A stretch of DNA of 64,000 nt from Flavobacterium frigidimaris (lineage in GTDB: Bacteria; Bacteroidota; Bacteroidia; Flavobacteriales; Flavobacteriaceae): positions 62,001 through 126,000 of the forward strand of contig FQWG01000004.1 of NCBI GenBank assembly GCA_900129595.1, in the 5' to 3' direction. The notes below the pieces were generated by a model. The model did not search any database. It was given only the letters and a program-made list of their open reading frames with translations, and was not told the origin of the DNA. Shown here piece by piece: positions 17,119 through 26,301 of the stretch (the stretch's first letter is position 1; each line of letters opens with the position of its first letter). A program made the position numbers and the translations under genes.

Positions 17119-17298
17119 CTATTTATTGTTTTCATTTCTGTTCCACCAAGCTGCTATCGCCACAACTAATAAGACTGTTAAAATGATGCTTAGGATTTTT
17201 ATTAAAAAGTAACTTACTAATCCTAACAGGAATCCTATTGAAGCAAAAAGGACAACACTGAAAATATTTTTTTTTGACGAATTTGATTTTAATTTCAT
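17119..17298 (-). CDS. 59-aa single-gene-length membrane protein, first gene of the ECF sigma operon
   Basis: A 60-codon frame on the minus strand runs from ATG at 17298 to TAG at 17119. The product is basic at the N-terminus (MKLKSNSSKKN), has one or two hydrophobic segments (about 12-35 and 36-50) and ends AAWWNRNENNK. The hydrophobic pattern, the in-frame ATG after an AT-rich leader and the tight position before the TraB gene support it as real. It has no recognised family. It could be a small regulatory or sensor partner of the sigma/anti-sigma pair, which is inference. Confidence 0.65.
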   Translation of the reverse strand: MKLKSNSSKKNIFSVVLFASIGFLLGLVSYFLIKILSIILTVLLVVAIAAWWNRNENNK

Positions 17299-17312
17299 AA
17301 TGGTTTTATTTT

Positions 17313-17355
17313 TTTGATTACGACTCGTAAGTAATCAAACATTCAAAACGTTACA
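17313..17355 (-). promoter_or_regulatory. Palindromic element, candidate ECF promoter/operator
   Basis: TTTGATTAC (17313-17321) and GTAATCAAA (17331-17339) form a 9-bp inverted repeat. Nested in it is the perfect palindrome TTACGA-C-TCGTAA (17318-17330). On the minus strand TGTAACG (17355-17349) lies about 20 nt further upstream and could be an ECF -35. The element ends 15 nt before the ATG at 17298. Confidence 0.45.
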
Positions 17356-17413
17356 AAAAAAAGTAAAATATTTAAAAAAACTATACAAAACAAGACATCA
17401 CAGCATAAGAAAG

Positions 17414-17478
17414 TGTCACCCTGAGCGAAGTCGAAGGCTTGCTAATTGGAATGGGCTTCGACTCCGCTCAGCCTGACA
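17414..17478. repeat. REP-like palindromic repeat (family shared with 44311-44403)
   Basis: Two inverted arms of about 23 bp (17414-17436 and 17456-17478), with the core CTGAGCGAAGTCGAAG / CTTCGACTCCGCTCAG, flank a 19-bp spacer. The GC-richer arms stand out from the background. It lies 10 bp after the bioF stop and may also end its transcription. Confidence 0.75.
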
Positions 17479-17488
17479 ACATTAAAAT

Positions 17489-18625
17489 TTAAAAGATAAA
17501 ATCTCTAAGCAATTCTAAGATTTGATTAATTTCTTCTTCAGAGTTGTAACTGTGAATGCAAAAACGCAAACGTTCCTGTCCTTCGGGAACGGTTGGCGAA
17601 AGAATTGGTTTTACATCAAAACCTTTGTCCTGTAATTGTTGGGCCAGTCGTTTTGCGTTTTCATTCCCGGGTACGATTGCAGATTGTATTGCGGATTTAC
17701 TTCGAACAAACATTGGTTTTAAACCTAACAGGTTCTTTTGCTGATTGAATAATACGATGTTGTGACGTAATTTTTCGATTGTTTGTTTTTCAATCTCTAA
17801 TTGCTGGTAAGCGACCAAAATTGTAGCAACAGAATGTGGGGACAATCCGGTTGTATAAATGAAACTTCGGGCGAAGTTTACCAAATATTCTTTAAGACCT
17901 GTACTTCCCAGAATCACTGCACCGTGACAACCCAGGCCTTTTCCAAAAGTCATGATTCGGGCAAAGATCCTGTGATGCAATTGTAGATATTGTATTAATC
18001 CTTCGCCTTTTTCTCCAAAAACACCCAAAGTATGCGCTTCGTCAACCACTAAAAGACAATTGTATTTTTCAGAAAGATCTGCAAGTTCCTCTAAGTTTGG
18101 ACTATCGCCATCCATAGAGAAAACTGTTTCTGTAACAATGTAGATATTTGTATCAGGGAATTTGTGAATGAGGCGCTCTAAATCCTCGAAATCATTGTGA
18201 TTGAATTTGTACGATTTAGCATTGGACATGACAATTCCGTCGCGAATAGAAGCGTGACTTAACTCGTCGTACAAAATAACATCATTTCGCTGCGGTACAG
18301 CACTAAAAAAACCAACATTGGCATCGTAACCCGAATTAAAGATTAAAGCCGATTCAGCGTCATGAAACTCTGCAATAAATGCTTCTGCTATCTGATACAA
18401 GGAATGGTTACCGGAAATTAAGCGTGAACCTGTCGCTCCGTTTTCAAAAATTTCATTTTCCAGTAAATAAGCATGGGTCAGCTTAAATATTGATTCTGAT
18501 TTCGAAAAGCCAATATAATCATTAGAAGAAAAATCAACTAAATTATTGAACACAGGCAGTTTTCTAAGCGAATTATTCTGCTTGCGATTTTCGAGCTTCT
18601 GAATTAGATTTTCCGGTAATTTCAT
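17489..18625 (-). CDS. bioF: 8-amino-7-oxononanoate synthase
   Basis: BioF is a PLP-dependent alpha-oxoamine synthase that condenses pimeloyl thioester with L-alanine to give KAPA. The 378-aa protein shows FSSNDYIGFS (32-41), GATGSRLISGNHSLY (63-77), FNSGYDAN (96-103), VDEAHTLGVFG (194-204) and the PLP lysine Lys229 in TFGKGLGCHG. It is separated from bioD and bioA by the ECF sigma operon. A TAACTTTG box ends only 5 nt before the ATG, inside a 9-6-9 inverted repeat, which suggests a leaderless mRNA or an operator over the start. A related amino-acid C-acyltransferase such as glycine C-acetyltransferase is less likely given the biotin context. Confidence 0.92.
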   Translation of the reverse strand: MKLPENLIQKLENRKQNNSLRKLPVFNNLVDFSSNDYIGFSKSESIFKLTHAYLLENEIFENGATGSRLISGNHSLYQIAEAFIAEFHDAESALIFNSGYDANVGFFSAVPQRNDVILYDELSHASIRDGIVMSNAKSYKFNHNDFEDLERLIHKFPDTNIYIVTETVFSMDGDSPNLEELADLSEKYNCLLVVDEAHTLGVFGEKGEGLIQYLQLHHRIFARIMTFGKGLGCHGAVILGSTGLKEYLVNFARSFIYTTGLSPHSVATILVAYQQLEIEKQTIEKLRHNIVLFNQQKNLLGLKPMFVRSKSAIQSAIVPGNENAKRLAQQLQDKGFDVKPILSPTVPEGQERLRFCIHSYNSEEEINQILELLRDFIF

Positions 18626-18643
18626 AACAGCAAAGTTATGAAA
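18620..18643 (-). promoter_or_regulatory. Inverted repeat with TAnnTTTG box overlapping the bioF start
   Basis: TTTCATAAC-AGCAAA-GTTATGAAA is a perfect 9-bp inverted repeat over the bioF initiation codon. On the minus strand it contains TAACTTTG (18638-18631), five bases before the ATG. Confidence 0.5.
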
Positions 18644-18662
18644 TTGAAGTTGATATTAAATA

Positions 18663-18691
18663 AAACAGCGGGTTTCACATGCCCGCTGTTT
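18663..18691 (-). terminator. Terminator of the NAD(P)-binding protein gene
   Basis: AAACAGCGGG (18663-18672) pairs with CCCGCTGTTT (18682-18691). The minus-strand continuation is T/A-rich. It lies 12 bp past the stop codon. Confidence 0.75.
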
Positions 18692-18703
18692 GTAACTTAC
18701 TAT

Positions 18704-19342
18704 TTAAATCGCACTTATAAAAGGCGATTGTCTGCTGAATCCGGATGCTGTCATTTCCTGAATCATGAATTTTGCGATGTCAATTGCACTGATTTTATCT
18801 CCAAGGCAATCTTCTAAACTGACTGAAACCTCAGAACTTATATCATTGAATTCAATAAACGGAACCCGAACCTGAGTCCAATTTATATTGCTTTCAACCA
18901 AAAAATCATAAGCTTTTTGTCGGTCTTCCTGAATTATCGGAAAATTGGTTTTCATCCAAGCTGTAGCAGCTGTCGTTTTAGCACTTTTTTTATCAAATGG
19001 AGTATCGATGTTTAATCCCGTCAATAATACATAACGATCGATTTCGTACTCTTTCATTACTTTCAAAATATTTCTTGTTGCTGCACTGGCCACGAGAGGC
19101 TCACCTTGTCGTTGTCCGATTGTACTAATGACAGCCTGACAATCTTTGAGTACCAACTGTATGGTTTCTAAATCAAGGGCATCGCCTTGGATAATTTCGA
19201 TTCTAGAATTTTGAATGGTCAGTTTTTCAGGATTTCTCAGCAAAAGTTTTACGCTAAATCCTTCTTGCAGTAACTGGCTTACAAGATAGTTTCCAGTTCT
19301 TCCGCCACCGCCTAAAACGGCAACCTTATTTATAGTATTCAT
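18704..19342 (-). CDS. NAD(P)-binding atypical short-chain dehydrogenase (NmrA/SDR-a type)
   Basis: With the ATG at 19342 the protein has 212 aa and starts MNTINKVAVLGGGGRTGNYLV, an N-terminal Rossmann motif GGGGRTG (about 10-16). A second nucleotide-fold segment, VISTIGQRQGEP, follows the helix after strand 4. No YxxxK catalytic pair is obvious, so it belongs to the atypical SDRs often named NAD(P)H-binding or flavin-reductase-like proteins. The substrate is unknown. An ATG at 19369 would add nine residues not expected in the family. Confidence 0.8.
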   Translation of the reverse strand: MNTINKVAVLGGGGRTGNYLVSQLLQEGFSVKLLLRNPEKLTIQNSRIEIIQGDALDLETIQLVLKDCQAVISTIGQRQGEPLVASAATRNILKVMKEYEIDRYVLLTGLNIDTPFDKKSAKTTAATAWMKTNFPIIQEDRQKAYDFLVESNINWTQVRVPFIEFNDISSEVSVSLEDCLGDKISAIDIAKFMIQEMTASGFSRQSPFISAI

Positions 19343-19490
19343 AATATATTCTTTATAAAAATTTGACATAGTTATTTATGCTTCATCAAATTGACGAAGC
19401 TTACTAATAAAAGCTTACTGAGCTTTTATACAACAATCTATATTTTATAAAGAGATTAGAATAGTTCAAAAGTAGACCATTTATGGCAAT

Positions 19491-19522
19491 AAAAAAAGCC
19501 ATTCGCTGAGGCGAATGGCTTT
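19491..19522 (-). terminator. Terminator of the atpD-atpC unit
   Basis: AAAGCCATTCGC (19495-19506) pairs with GCGAATGGCTTT (19511-19522) around a 4-nt loop. The minus strand then runs into seven T residues. Confidence 0.9.
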
Positions 19523-19543
19523 ATACTTTATCTTAAAATTGTC

Positions 19544-19825
19544 TTAGTCAACTAGAACAATAATTTTATTGTCTTTCATTTCGATAGTACCTGACGTGAT
19601 CTCTAATGTATAGGTCTGGTCATTTACTTTTGTGAATTTACTCGCTACATCTTTAGAAAAATTGAAACTTGGCGCTGCAATTTTAATCGTTCCTTTTTCT
19701 AGAATAGAAACAATAGGAGCATGATGATTCAATATTTGAAAGCTTCCGTCAACTCCAGGTAATGTAACTGCTGTTACTTCTCCTGAAAATATTTTAGCTT
19801 CTGGTGATACTATTTCTAAAATCAT
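19544..19825 (-). CDS. atpC: F1Fo ATP synthase epsilon subunit, short form
   Basis: AtpC is part of the F1 central stalk. The 93-aa protein holds the whole N-terminal beta-sandwich (LEIVSPEAKIFSGEV, VTLPGVDGSFQILNHHAPIVS). It lacks the C-terminal two-helix domain that makes the E. coli subunit about 139 aa and that inhibits ATP hydrolysis. Short epsilon subunits are usual in Bacteroidota, so this is not read as truncation by mutation. It is downstream of atpD on the same strand across a 91-bp gap filled by a periodic repeat. Confidence 0.93.
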   Translation of the reverse strand: MILEIVSPEAKIFSGEVTAVTLPGVDGSFQILNHHAPIVSILEKGTIKIAAPSFNFSKDVASKFTKVNDQTYTLEITSGTIEMKDNKIIVLVD

Positions 19826-19832
19826 AATTTTT

Positions 19833-19905
19833 GAGTTATGAGTTATGAGTCATGAGTTATAAGTTCGGTAAAGCTTTGCTAAACTCATAACTCATAACTC
19901 ATAAC
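19833..19905. repeat. Inverted periodic repeat in the atpD-atpC gap
   Basis: GAGTTATGAGTTATGAGTCATGAGTTAT (19833-19860, periodicity about 7-8 nt) is matched in inverted orientation by ACTCATAACTCATAACTCATAAC at 19883-19905. It could fold into a long hairpin in the atpDC mRNA. Confidence 0.75.
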
Positions 19906-19916
19906 TTAAAACTATA

Positions 19917-21431
<1,515 letters not shown>

Positions 21432-21489
21432 TTATGTATTTATTAAATAGCTATTTAGGTTTATCGAAAATACCTCTTTTTTCAGAGCG

Positions 21490-21519
21490 CAAAGATAATT
21501 TTTTAAAATATAAAATCAA
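21490..21519 (-). promoter_or_regulatory. Consensus Bacteroidota promoter of atpD
   Basis: On the minus strand TTG (21519-21517), a 19-bp spacer, then TATCTTTG (21497-21490) fits the -33/-7 consensus exactly. It is the best promoter match in the window and gives a leader of about 55-60 nt. Confidence 0.75.
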
Positions 21520-21601
21520 TATTTTTTTTATAAAAAATACTACGATTTTGTTTGATTCCTAAAACTCAGGCTTCAAATACAGAAAATAGCATTTTTTAAT
21601 T

Positions 21602-21645
21602 AAAGAAAAAAAGCCACTACATTTTAGAAATGAGTGACTTTCGTA
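21602..21645 (-). terminator. Probable terminator of the SGNH lipoprotein gene
   Basis: An imperfect stem (about 21611-21624 with 21628-21640) is followed on the minus strand by a T-rich run (21602-21612). It lies about 20 bp past the stop. Confidence 0.5.
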
Positions 21646-21660
21646 CTAAAAAAATTGGCA

Positions 21661-23130
21661 TTATTGTATCGTTGCCGGATATTGAATTGGATATAGACCC
21701 AAATCGACATGACGTAACGTTGAACCATATTTTGCATTTATGGCATCTATAAATATATTTGCAATTAAACCATACCCTCTTGCACTTGGATGTACTCCGT
21801 CTAAAGAAAAAGCACCTCCGGTTACATAAGTAGATGACATCGTAAAGTTTCCAAATCTATAACCACCACTTGACAGCTGTGTCATGACAGCTTTTGTATC
21901 AACAAAAGCCAAACCTTTTTCAGTTGCGATCGACTGAATCGCTACATTATAAGCATCTGTCGCTTTTTTTACTTCGGCAATTTCATCCTTTGTCAACACC
22001 CAATTATCAGCCAATGGCACCGAAAGCCCGTTTACTTTTGTTGCATCACCACCAACGGTTGTTCCTATAAATGTTCTGGCTGACAAGATTACTAAATCTT
22101 CTTTCGTTGCCTGTCTATACGATGGAAGCCCGTATGCTGAAAGATTTGTAAGATAACTATCCACAACAACCACTGCATTATTTCCCGCCACAAAATTGAC
22201 TGTTCTTCTGGTCGCTTCATCCTGGGTTAATAATTTATTTGCAACCATTTGTTTCAAACCACCATTATAAACAGCGTAACCCGCATTTAATTGAGTTGCC
22301 AAAGCAGCCGTAAGCGGAGCCGGATTATAAGGAACGGTAGTGAAATAAGGCAGAGTAGTAATATAAGGCAAATTAGCTACTATTCCTTTTGCTCCGTTTG
22401 CAGTTAAAGCTGTAACTAAGCCTGAATAAACATTTTTAAAAACAGTTGGATCTGTAATATCATTACTTCCATAAGTAGCCGGATTCATATTTCCCGTCTG
22501 ATCTTTTCCAATTCCTCCTGAAGTTGCATAGGCCAATACATCATTTCCCCCAATAAACAAGGAGAAGAAAGTTGGAGCCTGCGCTACTCCATCTGCCAAA
22601 ATTGTAGTTGAAGGCGAACTGGCAAAACGAGCAAAATATGGATTCGCAGCACCGCTTGCAACTCCCGCAACATTTCCATACCCAGGCGCTATCAAATGAA
22701 AACTTTTAGCACCAGGAACACCTAAATTACTGAACACACCTGTAAGACGCGTCGTTACCTCTGTTGTTGGCTTACCCGCTACATTAACCGGAGCCTGACC
22801 ATTAAAATACAAACGAGTTGCAGCTATAACATTCCCTCCCAACAACAACCCTCCCAGATTATCATTCATAAATGGAGTTGTAAAAGCTCCTCCTCCGGCA
22901 GCCACAAACTGTTGCGCCAGAATATTAGTATACGCACCTTCCTGTCCCTTTTTAAAAAGGGCATTATCACTGTAACCCGCGGCAAAAGAATCTCCAAGGG
23001 CTATATATTTAGTAAAAACCGCTGACCCCGGAACAACAGGCACTTCTGCCGGAGTATCACTGCTATCGTCATTATTACACGCCATAAAGGTTAAAGAAAC
23101 CAACAACAGCCATTTTATATTTTTTATCAT
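21661..23130 (-). CDS. SGNH/GDSL-family hydrolase lipoprotein
   Basis: The 489-aa protein has a lipoprotein signal peptide ending LTFMAC (Cys18), followed by NNDDSSD. That acidic stretch fits the Bacteroidota lipoprotein export signal, so it is probably surface-exposed. The SGNH blocks are visible: GDSFAAG with nucleophile Ser48, the Gly/Asn block FIGGNDVLAY, and the catalytic Asp444/His447 in LDGVHPSARG. Such enzymes are esterases or lipases; the substrate is unknown. It lies 75 bp downstream of a TonB-dependent receptor on the same strand, so the pair may hydrolyse and import one substrate. Confidence 0.88.
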   Translation of the reverse strand: MIKNIKWLLLVSLTFMACNNDDSSDTPAEVPVVPGSAVFTKYIALGDSFAAGYSDNALFKKGQEGAYTNILAQQFVAAGGGAFTTPFMNDNLGGLLLGGNVIAATRLYFNGQAPVNVAGKPTTEVTTRLTGVFSNLGVPGAKSFHLIAPGYGNVAGVASGAANPYFARFASSPSTTILADGVAQAPTFFSLFIGGNDVLAYATSGGIGKDQTGNMNPATYGSNDITDPTVFKNVYSGLVTALTANGAKGIVANLPYITTLPYFTTVPYNPAPLTAALATQLNAGYAVYNGGLKQMVANKLLTQDEATRRTVNFVAGNNAVVVVDSYLTNLSAYGLPSYRQATKEDLVILSARTFIGTTVGGDATKVNGLSVPLADNWVLTKDEIAEVKKATDAYNVAIQSIATEKGLAFVDTKAVMTQLSSGGYRFGNFTMSSTYVTGGAFSLDGVHPSARGYGLIANIFIDAINAKYGSTLRHVDLGLYPIQYPATIQ

Positions 23131-23205
23131 GTTATTTAAGTTTAAAATTATTACCTCTTTCTCATTATAAAGAAAGAAACCTGCTTCATCTCGCTACTTT
23201 TATAA

Positions 23206-25998
23206 TTACGGATTAATTGTCCAGGAAACAAACCATTGCTGACCGATAGATCCTGCTCCGATTACCTGAATATAATCTGACCCGAAAAGATTTGTTGCCC
23301 CTACTTTAATAACTGATTTTAATTTTGTAAAAGCATAATTAATCTGAGCATCAAGAACTGTATTTTCCGGAACTATTCCGTCTCCAAAAGATGATTGCCA
23401 TAAGTACTCGGTATTCCATCTTACATTCACATTAAATCCTAAATTTTTAACGACTTTAGCATTTCCAAGTGAGGCTTTAATTCTGTGTTTTGGCGTATTA
23501 AAACCTGCTATAAAACTTGGATCATCTGCCTGGTTAAAATCAAATTGAGCGTAGTTATAATTTACACCTAATTCAAAATCTTTGTATACTTTTTTAGACA
23601 AACCAACCCCAAAACCTAATGAAGAAACCTGAGCTGTAGTATTGGTATAAACCTGATACACTCTTCTGTCACCAAATGCCAAAGCCTGATACGTTTGTTG
23701 CACCGCAGGATTTGAAGAATCTGTTCCTACTGTTCCGTAATACGGAGATATTACTCTCGCTGTATTCATGAAATCATTATAAATATTATAATAAGCATTC
23801 AAATCTACTGACAGATCATTCTGAACCACTGAACGATATCCAACCTCAAAAGCATGAACCTGCTCCGGTTTTACCAACCCAATATTAGCTATCTTAAGAT
23901 CTCCCGGATTTGCAGAAGCACCAAACGCCTGAACTGAAGCTACCGTGTAAGCATTGTGATACGCATTTTGACCAGACATTCCTATTGTTGCCGGCTGACC
24001 TGCTATCGCTTGTCCCGCAGCACTTACATTTACAGTTTCCTGAAAACGATCTAAATTGTCAGGAGCAGAACCTATTAAAGCAAATGGCCCTAAATCTAAA
24101 CCTATATACTGATCTTGTGTTGTTGGATTACGAAATCCTGTCTGATAAGACAATCTGAAATTATGTCTTTTTGATTCTCCTGCTGAATACACAAATGAAA
24201 CTCTTGGCGAGATATTACCATCAAAATTCTGGCTTTTATCATAACGTAAAGATCCTGTAAATTTTAATCTGTCGTCCATAAACTTTTTAGTCAATTGCCC
24301 GTAAGCACCATATTCTCTATAACTAATAGGACCATCATAATCAGTAAAAATAGTTCCTTCAGAATCCATTATATATTGTCTCCAAGAACCACCAACCTGG
24401 ATTTCTGCCCACTTAATCATATCCCTGAAATTGTAATTCACATCAGAGTGATACAATTTTGAATGATCAATAAATTTTGCTCCCTGTGTCAAATCAGGAT
24501 TTGAAGTAACTGTCGCAAGTGCACTATTAAACTGAGCTGAACCCGGCTCAAATCTCGCTGAACCTTTTGGCGCAGGAATAAAAGAAATTGGCGCAGGAAG
24601 TATATTATAATCCGCAAAGTTTCTTGCGATTGCCGCAGATTCATTTGCATTTGTTCCCATAACAGCCCCAGATAATTGATATGCCGTAGCATAATTGGTA
24701 AACCACTCCTGATCAGATTTTGCAGCTCTGTTTACGTTCCAGCCTGCGAATCTCATATCATAAGAATTTCCGGCATCTTCATCAGTAGCATAGACTCTGG
24801 CAAAAAAGTTTTTTCCTTTTACTTCAATTTTTCCTTGCTGCATCATGAAATCTTTCAAAGAATACCTGTTGGCTCCCTGATAAATCGTACTTCCTAAACC
24901 TATTTTATATTGTAGGATCACTTCTGTATCATCCTTAAAAGGTTTGATATGAGCAGAAAAATCTGCTTTTACGTTTTTCACTTTATTATCTGTCAAATCC
25001 TGCTCACGATATCCCGTTCTGCTCACCTGACCAACATTTGGAATAAAAGTAGTGATCTCATCCCCATAAATATTCAATCCATCATAATTTTGATTGTTCG
25101 CGTGCCCAACAGAACCTCCGGTCATACTTCTTGTATCGGCAGCAATCCATTCTGTTGCTTCCATATAAGTAAAGTTAGCCTTAAGCGCAAAACGTTTTGT
25201 AAAAGCTTTTGCAGCTCTTATTCCAAAATCATTATAATCATTAGTTCCGGCTGCTTTTTGAGTAGTTTGCCCGTATTTATAATAAACACTAATACCTTCA
25301 TCAACAAAAGGACTTTTACTATTCATAAACAAAATACCATTAAAGGCATTTGCACCATATAACGCAGACGAAGCGCCCGGCAAAAGCTCTACACTTGCTA
25401 CATCTAAATCAGAAATCCCAATTAAATTTCCTAACACAAAGTTTAATGCCGGAGAAGAATTATCCATTCCGTCAACCAACTGCATAAAACGCGTATTGGC
25501 CACAGAAGCAAAACCACGTGTATTTATCGATTTGAATGAAATACTGCTGGTATTAAAATTGACCTCTTTCAAATTTTCTAAACCATCATAGAAAGTGGGT
25601 GCAGTGGTATTTTTAATTTCCTGAATCCCCATTCTTTCTATAGTAACAGGCGATTCAATTACCCTTTCCGGAGTTCTTGATGCCGAAACAACGATTTCAT
25701 TCAACTTGGTTTCTTCGTCTTTTAATACCGCATTTACTTTTTGACTGGCTGAAGTAATAGCAAAAGTCTTAGCTTCAAATCCCACTGCCGATACCTTAAT
25801 AGTAAAAGGTAATTTAACCGGGGTTGTCAACTTAAATGTACCATCAAAGTCGGTTGAAGTACCGCTTCGATCTCCTACAACACTAATGTTAGCACCAGGA
25901 ATAGATTGTTTGTTACTATCAGTAACAGAACCAGTAATTGTATTCTGAGCGAAGGCTATCCCGCTGAAACACAACATAATTAGTAGATATACTCTCAT
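23206..25998 (-). CDS. TonB-dependent outer-membrane receptor with CarboxypepD_reg-like domain
   Basis: The 930-aa outer-membrane protein has a signal peptide (1-17), a carboxypeptidase-regulatory-like beta-sandwich (about 20-95, GSVTDSNKQSIPGANISVVG) and a TonB box region (KLNEIVVSASR, about 98-108). A plug domain (about 110-230, with VELLPGASSALYGANAFNG) and a 22-strand-type barrel follow, ending in the usual aromatic-rich C-terminus (QQWFVSWTINP). No SusD partner is adjacent; instead an SGNH lipoprotein follows. The ligand cannot be told from sequence. The 303 bp upstream are AT-rich with no gene. Confidence 0.93.
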   Translation of the reverse strand: MRVYLLIMLCFSGIAFAQNTITGSVTDSNKQSIPGANISVVGDRSGTSTDFDGTFKLTTPVKLPFTIKVSAVGFEAKTFAITSASQKVNAVLKDEETKLNEIVVSASRTPERVIESPVTIERMGIQEIKNTTAPTFYDGLENLKEVNFNTSSISFKSINTRGFASVANTRFMQLVDGMDNSSPALNFVLGNLIGISDLDVASVELLPGASSALYGANAFNGILFMNSKSPFVDEGISVYYKYGQTTQKAAGTNDYNDFGIRAAKAFTKRFALKANFTYMEATEWIAADTRSMTGGSVGHANNQNYDGLNIYGDEITTFIPNVGQVSRTGYREQDLTDNKVKNVKADFSAHIKPFKDDTEVILQYKIGLGSTIYQGANRYSLKDFMMQQGKIEVKGKNFFARVYATDEDAGNSYDMRFAGWNVNRAAKSDQEWFTNYATAYQLSGAVMGTNANESAAIARNFADYNILPAPISFIPAPKGSARFEPGSAQFNSALATVTSNPDLTQGAKFIDHSKLYHSDVNYNFRDMIKWAEIQVGGSWRQYIMDSEGTIFTDYDGPISYREYGAYGQLTKKFMDDRLKFTGSLRYDKSQNFDGNISPRVSFVYSAGESKRHNFRLSYQTGFRNPTTQDQYIGLDLGPFALIGSAPDNLDRFQETVNVSAAGQAIAGQPATIGMSGQNAYHNAYTVASVQAFGASANPGDLKIANIGLVKPEQVHAFEVGYRSVVQNDLSVDLNAYYNIYNDFMNTARVISPYYGTVGTDSSNPAVQQTYQALAFGDRRVYQVYTNTTAQVSSLGFGVGLSKKVYKDFELGVNYNYAQFDFNQADDPSFIAGFNTPKHRIKASLGNAKVVKNLGFNVNVRWNTEYLWQSSFGDGIVPENTVLDAQINYAFTKLKSVIKVGATNLFGSDYIQVIGAGSIGQQWFVSWTINP

Positions 25999-26250
25999 TT
26001 AGGTTTGTTTTTGGTTAGTTAATATAGCCAAAATACAAATAATTTTGATATTAATAAAAAAATGTTAAAAAAAATAAATATTCTATATAAAATTCGTTAC
26101 AATTTTAACTATTCATCAATTAGTTTTCTTAAATTAAAATCAAAGAACAAGTCCCAAAAACCAAAATACTATGCATACATATAAATTATAGCAAAAAAAA
26201 TGAGGATTTAATAAAAATACAGCAGGAAGAAAAAAAATTTGGCAATAAAA
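25999..26250. other. AT-rich intergenic region, nothing recognisable
   Basis: The region separates the TonB-receptor start from the glmS terminator. It is very AT-rich, with a GTATTTTGG box-like sequence close to the receptor start on the minus strand. I see no ORF with coding character, repeat or RNA structure. Confidence 0.5.
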
Positions 26251-26278
26251 AAAAGCGAGACCTAAATCTCGCTTTTTT
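26251..26278 (-). terminator. Terminator of the GT5-DUF4270-glmS operon
   Basis: AAAAGCGAGA (26251-26260) pairs with TCTCGCTTTT (26267-26276), loop CCTAAA. The minus strand continues in T residues. Confidence 0.9.
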
Positions 26279-26301
26279 AACATTTATATAATTTAATATA
26301 A

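Noticed and set aside
19544..19825. atpC as a truncated pseudogene because of 93 aa
   Set aside because: Short epsilon subunits without the helical domain are normal in Bacteroidota, and the gene has a proper terminator and neighbour.
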